Assembly: GCA_964036195.1 (NCBI GenBank)
Contig: OZ038455.1
Coordinates: forward strand, 12,975,855-13,039,854
DNA: 64,000 nt
Direction of reading: 5' to 3'
Origin: Sphaerolaimus hirsutus
Lineage: Eukaryota > Nematoda > Chromadorea > Monhysterida > Sphaerolaimidae
In this document: positions 33,290-43,899 of the stretch, piece by piece
Numbering within the stretch: position 1 is the stretch's first letter
Layout: each line of letters starts with the position of its first letter
Made by a program: the position numbers and the translations under genes
Notes under the pieces: model-generated
Told to the model about the DNA's origin: nothing
Seen by the model: the letters and a program-made list of their open reading frames with translations, nothing else
Databases searched by the model: none

Positions 33290-33754
33290 TTCAGGCGTCG
33301 GACACGCTGTCACACATATTTTCGCTGGCATTTTCACTGGGGGCCATAAAAACATACTTAGTGCAAAACCGTGGCCCAAGACCAGCCATTTGTAGCAAAT
33401 GGCACTGAGGAAGGCAATTCTGGTCACCATGTGCTGCATAAAGGTCCTGGGACAATAGATGAAACAGTTTTTCCAACCTATGTTTTGATCAAATTTTTTT
33501 TAAACTTTGATCAACAATGCCATCATTGTGTGCGGCTTCTGGGGGCCGAGGGGGTAGAAAAGTTGCACAAACTTACAATCTACAAATGTCAAAAAAAACT
33601 TTTTGGTCTCAAATGTCCGGAAAAAAATGTATCAAAAACTTTAATTTCATCGGGAACAAAAATTTGTATTGATTTCCCATTTATATTTTCCAGAAAAAAA
33701 GTGAAAAATTTAATTTCAGCACAAATGAAGGGCTGAGGGAGGTGCCCCCGTGGG

Positions 33755-33785
<31 letters not shown>

Positions 33786-33880
33786 AACACTTGGGGGCAC
33801 CCTCACGCAAAATTACAGCCTGACAGCTTGCACGTGGGATTTTTAAAACATAGTTTAAAAAAATCCCATTTAAATTTTCC
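33290..33880. repeat. Interspersed repeat, copy 3 of 3, with a TA microsatellite
   Basis: It shares the TTGGGGGCACCCTCACGC block and CCCATTTATATTTTCCAG. Minus-strand translation gives YAAHGDQNCLPQCHLLQ. A (TA)n run occupies 33757-33782. Confidence 0.6.
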
Positions 33881-34333
33881 ACCGGTCTATTTCGATGATA
33901 TAAAACCTGTTCAAACGTAACACAGTGGTTGTTTTTTACATGTGTTCTGCATTATACAGATCAAAAACCGCAGCTTTTTCATTTACGTTCTCTTTACACT
34001 TTATTTGGGGGGGGGGGGGGTCATAAATTCATTTTGAGGGGGGTATTTCGAGGGGGAACTTTCGAGGGGAGGGGGTATTTCGAGGGGAGGGGGTATTTCG
34101 AGGAAATACGGTACGTAGGAAAACATAAAATAAAGCGTAAAAATTGACGAAGACGTAAAAATTGTTGATGTACTGCTACAAGACTGTACTGCTGCACAGC
34201 AATCTAAATACCGTATCCCATCAGAGAGAATGCTGAAGCCAAAATTCAACGTTTTATCATCAAACTCAATACAACGGTTGACTCAATAAAACGGTTGAGT
34301 TCTACCAATGAAAACCACCACCATTAGTAATGT

Positions 34334-34814
34334 ACGACATTTCCTCGAAAAAAACCCCTCACGAAATACCTCCCCCCCTCAAAATGGGCACTATGAATTT
34401 ATTAGCCCCGCCTCGAAATACCCCCACCCCAAAATTGAGTGTAAAGAGAACGTAAATGACAAAAGCTGCGGTTTGTGATCGTGTAATGCAGAACACACGT
34501 TAAAAACAATGTCTGTGATACGTAAGAACAGGGTATTTTATGTATAATACTATCTACATACGTAGATAAGTCTATAGACTCTACATAAGTCTATAGACTA
34601 TCTACATAAGTCTATAGACTCTTATAAATACGTGGTGCTTTTTGTTGCATTTTTCTACGTCTGTGTACGTTACAAATAACAAATAAGTAATGGAAGTTCA
34701 AAAAATTTCTGGCAAAATAATAAGCCCCCTTCGAAATACCCCCCCCCTCAAAATTCTCACTCTGAAACAATCACCCTCCGGGAGGGGGGGGGGGGGTATT
34801 TCGAGGAAATACGG
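34334..34814. mobile_element. CCGTATT-family element with TATAGAC tandem
   Basis: The right end TTTCGAGGAAATACGG then TA is intact; the left is degraded. It includes a tandem of CTACATAAGTCTATAGACT units (34557-34622). Confidence 0.6.
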
Positions 34815-35339
34815 TAATATGAAATTGCATGCTTGCGCGCAAAAATTGCTAAATATCTATTGCATAAGTACTAAAATGTTGGCTGATGTTTAAAAAATGT
34901 TAATCGGCCATCCCTAATTACTACACTAACGTAAATATCATGGTTGATATTACACACTATCATGGAAAAATGGAAGGTTTTACAACTAAAAATGCCACAA
35001 AAGCAATGAAAACAACCACCAATGATAAATTTGTATGTCAAATTGCGCGCTTGTGCCAAAACATTCGAAAATAAATAATAATGAATAAGTACTAAAATTT
35101 TTGCTGTAGTAAAATAAATGGTTTCGATGCTTGTTAAAATGAATGATTGTTAAAAACGTGTTAAAACCTATTATGCTACATATATGGTAATATAATGAAT
35201 GTTGTTGTGTTTTTTAAGTCGCATGAAAATATGACCAGAAAGCAGAAATTAAAGAAATAATTAGTTATAACATACGACATAGATAAACCAATCAATGAGA
35301 TCGATAATTTGGAAGCACGTTGATTCATGATGGAAGCTC

Positions 35340-35740
35340 TTCTGGAAGACGATAATATTCGTCTGTTGGGAAAAATTTTTGCCGTTTCCGGACCGTTTCC
35401 CATGGGATTGTCATGGACGAGCGTAGTGAAATTCAGGTATGCACTTTTACCTCGAAATCGATTACCTATATAAAAGTGAATGATACAGGCTTCCAACTAA
35501 ATGTTTCCAACTGATTTTACATAGAAATTTCACTGAAAAATCGATATCTCCGGAAACAATGGACCACGCATGTTGAGTTTTGGTCACAATTACGAGATGG
35601 ATTAGCAGTACTTTGTCCACTTTTATGCAAAATTACATGTTTGAATTTTACGTGAAGCGGTAATACCTGTTGATATCCATGGGAGACAATTTGGAAACGG
35701 CAAAAACTTTATCAACAGACCAATAGGTAGGCAGTAAATT
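35340..35740. repeat. Inverted repeat, arms 35349-35410 and 35672-35735
   Basis: The left arm (CAACAG-type sequence read on the minus strand, GGAAACGGCAAAAA) reappears inverted at 35690-35720. The plus strand of the left arm carries an exon-like open frame that I reject as a gene. Confidence 0.6.
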
Positions 35741-36009
35741 TTCTACATATGAAGTGAAGGTGTTAAATTCAATGCTTTTGAAGTGAGAGTCGCCAGTTAC
35801 AGTGTTGCCAGTTATAGCTAAACATAAAACTTTAATTGTCTCATATTACCCATTCAAACTGTAGACACTGCAATTGAAATCAGTCTGCCATTCTTTCAAG
35901 CATACATACGCTGTGCGCATGCGCTCCGTGTGAGCGCGGAAAAATGCGTGAAACCCTTTGTGCAGCTGTGCGAGAGTTCAGAAACCGTTTAGTGCAATCG
36001 CCATTGAAC

Positions 36010-36509
36010 CAGAGTTGTTATAAATACTGAACTTTTTCCAAAGTATATGTATTTATATGTAAAATACTTTTTACTCACCCCCGAATACAGAAAATGTAAA
36101 ATACTTTTTTATCTTTACTCAATGAGTACATGTATTAATTGCCTTTTTTCATGAAAATGTAAAATTGAGTACTTTTTACCTCCGAAAATGTAAAAATAGG
36201 TACTTTTCTTCAAAAAATATGTAAAAGAGGGTACTTTTATCATGGAAAATGTAAAAGCTACTACTTTCACATGTGAGAGTGATTTTTACACTGGAAGACA
36301 TAATAGATCTCATTTTTGAGTGATTATTTTGAATTTTTTGGAAAAATGGTATGATTTGTTCAAGGTTTTCTTATTTTACAAACAAAAAATTGCGATTTTA
36401 ACAACAAAAAATACATTTTCTATACACGTGTACTTTTCAAAAGTACATGTGAGTAAATTATGCATTCACAAAGTACTCGAGTAAATGTAAATACATTTTA
36501 ACAACTGTG
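36010..36509. mobile_element. CAGAGTTG-family element
   Basis: CAGAGTTGTTATAAATACTG start and ATTTTAACAACTGTG end, flanked by CATTGAAC/CATTGGAA (6 of 8). The interior repeats ATGTAAAA-GTACTTTT units. Confidence 0.75.
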
Positions 36510-36918
36510 CATTGGAAACCCCCCCCCCCTAAAAAAACAACAACACAAAAACAACCGCAGCAACAACCACAGACAACCAAATGAACAAGCACCGATAACA
36601 TACTTTCAAGGATAAATCAAAATCAAACCTTAGAACACAGAAAACACAAACAGTGAAATTGACAAAACCTGACCCAAGTAGTCAAACAAGTCTACCTGTG
36701 CCCAGGCGGCCCCTCCCACCCGCCAAGTGTGCCATAAGCACCCAACATGGCATTTAACGGGCGCTATTCATACTCATTTCAAGCGAGGGCGATCGGGCGG
36801 GTTCGAGACAGTGTGCTGAGGTAATTGCCGCCGCATGCAACCGGACCACGGCTGCGGCAGTTTGGCGCTTCATGCATTTGTTGGCATGTAAATAGATACT
36901 TAAATATGAACTATATAT

Positions 36919-37370
36919 CAAGGACGTATCCAGGGGGGCGGGGGGCTGCAGCCCCCCCCCCCCTCGTTCCCGGGTGAGACCGGAAAATTTCGAGGAAAAT
37001 GCAGTTTCCGGTGCGAATTTCCAAGTTATTGTGTAAAAATTTTGCGCAAGAGCGCGCATTTTTCCGCCGTACGGCATTATAAATATAATTATTTATCTGA
37101 AAATCAGCATGTTTACACGCAAATCACTGTAAAATACTTTGAATTTTATGCCTATCTCTTTATATGTATGTATATTACGTACACATTAGCTATTTTTGGC
37201 GCCAACGCCAACGCCAATGGCGCCAACCAATGGCGCCAGCGCCATGGCACCATTTAGTCACTATTTAGGTCAAAAATTTAGGGAGGGGGGGGGGGCTGAG
37301 CCCCCCGTCCCGTTCGCCGGCGTCCGTAGACAAGCGGCCACCCCGCTTCAAAATCCTGGATACATCCCTG
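36919..37370. mobile_element. hAT-like MITE, CAGGGACGTATCCAGG family, copy 2
   Basis: It runs from CAAGGACGTATCCAGG to CCTGGATACATCCCTG with duplication CTATATAT/CTACATAT (7 of 8). It shares the GGCGCCAACGCCAA array and G-runs with 6201-6635. Single-ended fragments lie at 25985 and 50043. Confidence 0.82.
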
Positions 37371-37887
37371 CTACATATTTATGGCTCAAATAATGGCACA
37401 GTAGGGTTGCATAATGATATAGTATGGATGACGAGTCGAATCATTTACGTGGCTTAAGAAATGAGACAGGTACCTTGGCTTATATCCAATCGAACTGCCC
37501 ACGCGCCCATCAGCACAATACTATAGTAGTTGATTGACTTAGTACAATATTTGCACCGTGCCAAACTGTGGTCCCATCAAAATTGATGCGCCATGATGCG
37601 TTTTTTGGAAAAGGAGTATTAAACACGAATTTTGAATAAAAAACTTGAAAAAATGAATTTTTCGGGGAAGTTTTATTTGTCGTAATGCCCTAGCTCCACC
37701 CTGAGCTGAACCTGATTGGAGTGAATGAGATTTCCCACCAACGTATGTATCATGAGAAAATTTATCAGATTGGATCGCATTGCTTTAGTTTCGAGCTATT
37801 TGAAATTGGAAACCAAATGCACGTGTCCGAGTGCCCCGAGTAATTGATGCTGTGCCGTGCAAATCGACCAGGATCGTATTCGTGGAG

Positions 37888-38318
37888 CAGAGTTGTTATA
37901 AGTACTGAACGTTTTTGCAAAGTAAACGTAAACGTAAAGAATTTGATATTTACTCACCCCAGAGTACAGAAAACTTAAAGTACTTTTTTTCACTTTTTTT
38001 GCTGCAGAAAGGTGACTAAACGTTATATTAAGGATATTTTTCCATTTTGTGCCCAGGAAGACGTAAATATGAGCAAAAGTGAAAGCGAGAGCCGTCGCTT
38101 TCCCTACCCATCGCAACTTCCATAATTTCCGCCGCCATTTTTACAGCCGTTTCAATTCGTTTGAGTGGCGTTTACTTTTTATGCACCGGAAATTTTTTAA
38201 CAATTACGTTTGATGTACTCGCGTACTTTTTGAAAGTACGCGAGTAAGTGAGTACCGGTATTTTTTTCGGGAGGAAACGTATCTATCGGGAAAACGTAAA
38301 GACGTTTTAACAACTATA
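37888..38318. mobile_element. CAGAGTTG-family element, perfect duplication
   Basis: CAGAGTTGTTATAAGTACTG to CGTTTTAACAACTATA, flanked by TCGTGGAG on both sides (37880-37887, 38319-38326). Confidence 0.85.
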
Positions 38319-38494
38319 TCGTGGAGGTGGAGGGCACATTGCGTATTTGGAGGCTGTATTTGTAAAGTAGACGCGACCGTAGTCCGTAACAATGATTGAG
38401 CATGTGACTTTAGCCCCTTTAACAAAAAAGGGGACATGTGTTAATTTGAGATAAAGCAATTGTGTTAGTATTTACTTTTGCCACTGTGATTGAA

Positions 38495-38917
38495 CTACCA
38501 CGGGAACCGAAAAACTCCATGAGAAAACTGAGTTATTTGGTGGAGGCCATACTTGATTTTCATAGATATGTCCGGTAGATGATATAAAATCTGTACCTTA
38601 AAATGATCTGCATAGTACCCAGTGAATAAAACTACAAAACCGGTTCTACAAAACCGCCTTTTAAAATAAGCTGAAAGGAAAAGGTTGGTAGTATTTACAA
38701 ATGGTTGAATTTTTTCTTCAAAAAGCTGAAAATTTCCAATCAAATATGAAGAAACAACTACACGAAACAATGACGTGGCAATGTTCACATCATTCCCAAA
38801 ACACGTGAATTGTGGTGACAAAAAATTCACATGAAAATCGCCAAAGTCAGGGGCACCCATTTCCGTTGAAAACCGAAAACTCATCACACTGAACAAAATG
38901 AAACAGATTATTTCCAT
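38495..38917 (-). CDS. Possible small secreted orphan protein (140 aa)
   Basis: A single open frame starting MEIICFILFSVMSFRFS, which would serve as a signal peptide, then a beta-strand-like sequence with few charges, two cysteines and one NTT sequon, ending FSHGVFRFPW. It lies between two CAGAGTTG elements and is not part of a repeat I could recognise. Length and composition are unusual for chance in AT-rich DNA, but no family is recognised and there is no promoter evidence. Confidence 0.3.
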   Translation of the reverse strand: MEIICFILFSVMSFRFSTEMGAPDFGDFHVNFLSPQFTCFGNDVNIATSLFRVVVSSYLIGNFQLFEEKIQPFVNTTNLFLSAYFKRRFCRTGFVVLFTGYYADHFKVQILYHLPDISMKIKYGLHQITQFSHGVFRFPW

Positions 38918-38966
38918 TAGGCTGGGACAAAATGAGACATGCGAAAAGCAGCTGAAAATTAAACTT

Positions 38967-39459
38967 CAGAGTTGTTCAAAATACTGAACTTTTTTTCAAA
39001 GTATATGTATATGTAAATTAATTTTATTGTACTCAACCCTGATCCCGGAGTACAGAATAGTTAAAACCGTTTTACCCGTACTCATGAGTACATGTGAGTA
39101 AAATACGTTTTGCTTAGTAAAATGTAAAATCGAGTATCTTTCCCGCTGGAAAATGTAAAAGCTACTACTTTTTACATGTGAGAGCAAATTTTATACTGGA
39201 AGACATAACGAATGTCGTTTTTTAATCATTATTCAGTATATTTATAAGAAAATGATATGACTTCATAAGGGTTTCTTTATTTTTGCAACAAAAAATGTGA
39301 TTCGAAATTTCCAAAATACATTTTCTGTACACGTGTACTTTTCAAAAGTAAGCGTACAGGTGAGTAGAAATACTTTTTGAAAGTATATGTTAATGAATTT
39401 ACCCAGTACTCGGGTTGATGTATTTTTCGATTAAATGTAAATACATTTTAACAACTGTG
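38967..39459. mobile_element. CAGAGTTG-family element
   Basis: CAGAGTTGTTCAAAATACTG start and TTTTAACAACTGTG end. The flanks agree only partly (TTAAACTT/TTGAACGT). Array units are GTAAAATGTAAAATCGAGTA-like. Confidence 0.7.
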
Positions 39460-39649
39460 TTGAACGTTACCGAAGTGTTGAGAGGAAAACTAAAACTGAA
39501 GGTTCAAGTGAATAGAGGTTCCCGACAGTCAATATTGCGAAACACTCCAGATTTCTGCATACTATACATGAAACAATAGCAAAAGCGCGAGCATTTAATG
39601 CATTTCTCATCAAACGTATCTGTCAGAGACAGGAAGTAACTACCTACAC

Positions 39650-40540
39650 CAGGGGATCTTGAATTTTGACCATGCGAGTGGTTGGATAGATAGCAAATCG
39701 CTCCTCTGGAGGGATAGATAGCTGAAAAATTTTCTGGGGGGGGGGGTTGTGGTGGTTCGATATATACCGTATTACCTCGAATAAACCCCCCCTCGAAATA
39801 CCCCCCCTAAAATTCGGCTGAGGAAATAATAAACCCCCCCTCGAAATACCCCCCCTAAGATTGAGTGTAAAGAGAACGTACATGACGAATACCGCAGTTT
39901 GTGATGTGTACAATGCACAACACACGTTAAAACTGATGATTAAGTGATGTTAGGGAAGGGTTTATGTGTTTATGCAGTTATATATGCCTAAAAACACATA
40001 TACATCTATGTAATTGTTTGATTTTTCTACGTCTGCGTATGGGGAATTTCCGAAAATTTCTGGCGAAATAATAGACCCCCCCTCGAATAATCCCCCCCTC
40101 AAATTTTGCTTGCGAAATAATAAACCCCCTGGGGGTATTTCGAGGTAATACGGTAGGCTTTTTCGGGGCATAGAAGGAAGAAAAGGGAGAAAAATCACTA
40201 AAAGTATGTGTAAACTGGCTCAAAATGGGTATACAAGAGCATATAGTACTAAATATAGCTGAAAATAGGCAAATAGGAACCAGAAGCATGATTTTGGAAG
40301 TGAAAATCTATAAAAAGGTATGAAAAATAGCGAAAATTTTGAGTGAAAATTGGGGTATAGTTTCGCAAAAATTGCTCCAGATCGGTAGATAGCTGGGCGA
40401 TTTGGGGGGGGGGGGGTTAGGGGGTAGTAGCCCAAAATTTTGCCTCCAGGATAGATAGATATGAGCGGCCTCCGGGATAGATGGATAGCTGGGCGGTTTT
40501 GTGGGGGTTAACCACCCCCCCCCCCCATTCGAGACCCCTG
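39650..40540. mobile_element. CAGGGG hAT-like element (GATAGATAGC) with a nested TA element
   Basis: CAGGGGATC start, GAGACCCCTG end, perfect 8-bp duplication ACCTACAC (39642-39649, 40541-40548). It contains the TA element 39767-40153. Confidence 0.88.
39767..40153. mobile_element. TA-duplicating MITE with an empty-site control in the window
   Basis: CCGTATTACCTCGAATAAAC to TTCGAGGTAATACGG, flanked by TA. Removing the element and one TA restores CGATATATAGGCTTTTTC, the sequence of the related copy at 29812-29829. Confidence 0.9.
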
Positions 40541-41073
40541 ACCTACACATTACTCAGTTTTTATATATAAAAACTTGAGAAAACGCAGCTTTGAATGTAT
40601 TTGAGTTTATCAGACATACCGTATTTCCTCGAAATACCCCCCGGGGGTGATTGTTTCAGAGTAAGGATTTTGAGAGGGGGGGGGGTAAACGAGGAGAGTA
40701 TTTCGAGGGGGGGCTTAATATTTCGCCAGAATTTTTTTGAACTTCCAGTACTAATTTGTCATTTGAAACGTACAATGCAACAATAACTGCCATGTATAAG
40801 AGTTATTCAAGTATGTAGATGGCATCAACCCTGCTCTAACGTAACGAGTCATTGTTTTTAACGTGTGTTTTTCGTTGCCCGGATCACAAACCGCATCAAT
40901 TGTCATTAACGTTCCCTTTACTCAATTTGGGGGGCATTTCGAGGGGGGTGGCTAATAAATTCATAGTGGCCATTTTGAGGGGGTATTCCGAGGCGGGGGT
41001 ATTTCGCAGGTGACAACTACGGTAGTGTGTATATGTAGGCGCAGAGGGTAAGTGTTTGGCAAATTTTAGATTA

Positions 41074-42235
41074 CCGTATTTCCTCGAAATACCCCCAGGG
41101 GGTTAATTTTTTCAGTGGAAATTTTGAGGGGGGGCCTTTTCGAGAGGGGGGTTATTATTTCGCCAGAAATTTTTGAGACGGATCGTAGTAAAGAATGCTC
41201 TATTTCGTACCCCAAACTGGTAATAAACGCAGCGAACGAGGTTATACTTGGAGGTATCAACGTGTATCGCTACACGAACCAGACTGTGTACCAGCGATGC
41301 AAATTGGTCCCAATTTATACATCATGTATATCGTATACATGATGTACCAGAGTTGCGAAAGTGTATTTACACTTACCCGAAATACCCGGGTAAATGGGTA
41401 TTTATATTTACACTTACACTTACACTTTCAAAAAATACCCATACACTTTTTTTACACTTTCCTGTGCAAAATACCCGGGTACAGAAAGTGTATTTTTTTC
41501 TTTCAGATGGCCCTGTTTTATGCTTTTGAGAAAGCATAAAATAGGGTCATGTACAAAAAATGCATTGAATATAGAAAATATGGCAAATGTACAAACTAGC
41601 CTTTGATCTACAACCTTTGATCAGTACTCATGGTATTCTACAGTTTCATCATACTTTTGTAAAAAGGACAAGATCAATGGAAATTCACCAGCTGGACACA
41701 AAGTCAACTGGCTTTTGCATTGACATTTGCTGCATGTCCATTCTTGCATTTAAACAGTGTGTATCGCATCGCTTAATCAGTAAAACATCAACACGAAAAA
41801 ACTGCCATTTTTAGGGAACTTCATACCACTACAGTATTTGTTACAGTCTGAAATGTTTCATAAAAGGCTGTAAAATGCGAAATAATGCATGAAAATGATA
41901 AATAAATTGATCTAAATGTGAGTACAGCGGTGTTTTCTAATGCTGAACAGTGAGAGCTCTTTCTAAAAAAAATTTTTACACTTACACTTTTTTACACTTT
42001 CCTAGGTATTTTTAAAATACCTTACACTTTTGGTATCCACACTAAAAATTTGGAAGGTGTATTTACACTTACACTTACACTTTCCAAAAATACCGGTATT
42101 TTAACAACTCTGTGACGTACCTTCTTCCAGACGGGGGGTATTTCGAGGGGGGTTATTTTTTCCCCAGCTCGAAAACACCTGGGGGTGTTTCGAGGGTGGG
42201 GGTAAATTCAAGGGGGGTATTTCGAGTAAATACGG
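41074..42235. mobile_element. CCGTATT-family element split by a CAGAGTTG element
   Basis: Left end TACCGTATTTCCTCGAAAT, right end TTTCGAGTAAATACGGTA. The central part (41348-42112) is a separate insertion. Confidence 0.65.
41348..42112. mobile_element. CAGAGTTG-family element
   Basis: CAGAGTTGCGAAAGTGTATT to TTTTAACAACTCTG, duplication TGATGTAC/TGACGTAC (7 of 8). Long shared blocks with the 8857-11007 copy, for example AAAATATGGCAAATGTACAA. Confidence 0.82.
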
Positions 42236-42281
42236 TATCTCTGGAAAGATGGGAATACAAAAAACATGTTTAAATACCTGG

Positions 42282-42494
42282 GGCCAGTTCCGCAAAATGA
42301 GAAGTGAGAAGTGAAATGGCATAGGCGAAGTAAAAGCGCAAATGCGAAGTGAAACGGTAAGCGAATTGGCAAAAGCAAAGTAAAAAAATAAAAAGTAATT
42401 TCTCTTCACTTTCGCCATTTCACTTGCCAATTCACTTGCCGTTTCACTTCGCCTTTGCCATTTCACTTCTCACTTCTCATTTTGCAGAACTGGC
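42282..42494 (-). mobile_element. Introner relative outside known genes, with intact CCAGGT duplication
   Basis: The ends are the same as in the SPR introners: minus-strand GCCAGTTCTGCAAAATGAG and its complement ending GAACTGGC. The interior array is different, with repeated GAAGTGAAATGGC-type units. Flanking ACCTGG on the plus strand (42276-42281 and 42495-42500), that is CCAGGT on the minus strand, is duplicated. GT of one copy and AG of the other would make a donor and acceptor. It sits in a copy of the repeat seen near 18530, not in an exon. Confidence 0.75.
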
Positions 42495-42999
42495 ACCTGG
42501 TCACATACGGCATAACAAATTTAGACACCACTAATCGGACCTAAAAATGGACTCTACAGATCGTCCTAATCATTTAAAGCGTTGAATGGTCCAAATCGGC
42601 CCAGAAATGGCCGAGTTATTGAGCTTCAATCAATTGGCCAGATTTGCCATGTAAAATGCATGTGTTTTTATCGAGCCCGTTTATCTCGGAACAGGGGGGT
42701 TATTTGGAGAAAAATTTGATATTGGTAGTAGCCCCAACCTAGACATATGTACTGGTACAACATCAAAATTTGGTAAGGTATCTATCCCGGAGGCCGCTCA
42801 GCTATCTATCTATCCATAGGCAAATTGTTTGGTTATCTATCCCCCAAATCGCTCAGCTATCCATTCATGTGGAGCAAATTTTGAGCGATTTTTCCCAAAC
42901 TTTCAACCAAAATCGCTAGTTTTTGTAGCATAATATTTTGCAAATATTCACCTTCAAAATCGTCATTTTCGGCTACCGTATTACCTCGAATTAACCTCC

Positions 43000-43749
43000 C
43001 TTGAATTATACCCCCCTCGAAATATTTACCTCCTAGAATTTTGCTGAGGAAATAATAAATCGAAACTTAGAATTTGTCGACTTTTAGAATTAAACGTCTC
43101 AAATGATGTCTGACAAAAGGTCCGTTTTTTTATTCGGCTTTATCTTATTTGCCTAATTGAAAAATTGATCGATATATCGATAAAATGGCTAACGAAATTC
43201 GAGATGGAATCTATTTACTGGCAAGACCAACCATACACAACCAGTGAGAAATCGACGCGTGTAATCAACCGTTTTCTACCAAACATTGTATGCATATTTA
43301 CAAACAAAGTGTCATGCATTCATTTAAAGTTTACATCCAAGATCTGATGAATAAGTACATACACAGCAGTCATGCGTGCGGTAGATTTGCTAATGAAATC
43401 GATTTTCCCTTCCATCGACATTTACACACAGAGCGCACGGCGGAGTATTCGCAACAGAAGATTCCATCAACGAAATTGCATTTAGTTATGCAAATTGTCG
43501 GTAATATCAGTGCCGAATCATGACATAAATAATTGAAACTGGAAATGATGTGCATGAAGCAGCTATCATTTAATTCGTGACAGAAATAAATGTGTGAGCA
43601 GCCAATGAGACGACACAAAGAGCCCCCCAAAATGATCCACTATCACACACCAGTCAAACCAAAATGAGGAAACATGGAAAATTAGAGAATTCCCTTTAAC
43701 TGCTAGCTACTCCAGAGTAATTACTAATTACTCAGCTACAATCTCTAAA
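43000..43749. other. Region 5' of the GT92 gene
   Basis: AT-rich, mostly non-repetitive sequence just upstream of the predicted start codon; it should hold the promoter and 5' UTR. No TATA box or other motif is clear enough to call. Confidence 0.4.
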
Positions 43750-43899
43750 ATGTCGTTATTTCATCTAGATTCCAGCAATTCATCAGTTAGCCTAGTAATA
43801 ATTTGTATATTATGCGCGTGCGCCCTGTACATTGCCAACAGTGACCTCACGTTGCTCAGAGACAATGTCATGGTTGAAATACGGCACGACGATTCTAAG
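43750..43899 (+). CDS. GT92 exon 1 (signal anchor)
   Basis: ATG with A at -3 (AAAATGT). It encodes MSLFHLDSSNSSVSLVIICI and on to VEIRHDDSK, an N-in membrane anchor. Donor AAG/GTAGGC, phase 0. The assignment to this gene is by phase, position and the type II topology expected of the family. Confidence 0.72.

Noticed and set aside
8990-33880. Intact transposase or reverse transcriptase genes
   Set aside because: No frame with recognisable DDE/D, hAT dimerisation, or polymerase motifs was found; all elements appear non-autonomous.
35330-35435. Exon-like plus-strand frame MMEALLEDDNIRLLGKIFAV with donor CAG/GTATGC
   Set aside because: It lies in the left arm of an inverted repeat (35349-35410 against 35672-35735) and matches no family; most likely repeat sequence.
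36747-36811. Possible first exon MAFNGRYSYSFQARAIGRVR (plus) or minus-strand exon NAMLGAYGTLGGWEGPPGHR (36707-36770)
   Set aside because: GC-rich with splice-like sites on both strands, but no partner exon with matching phase and no family resemblance.
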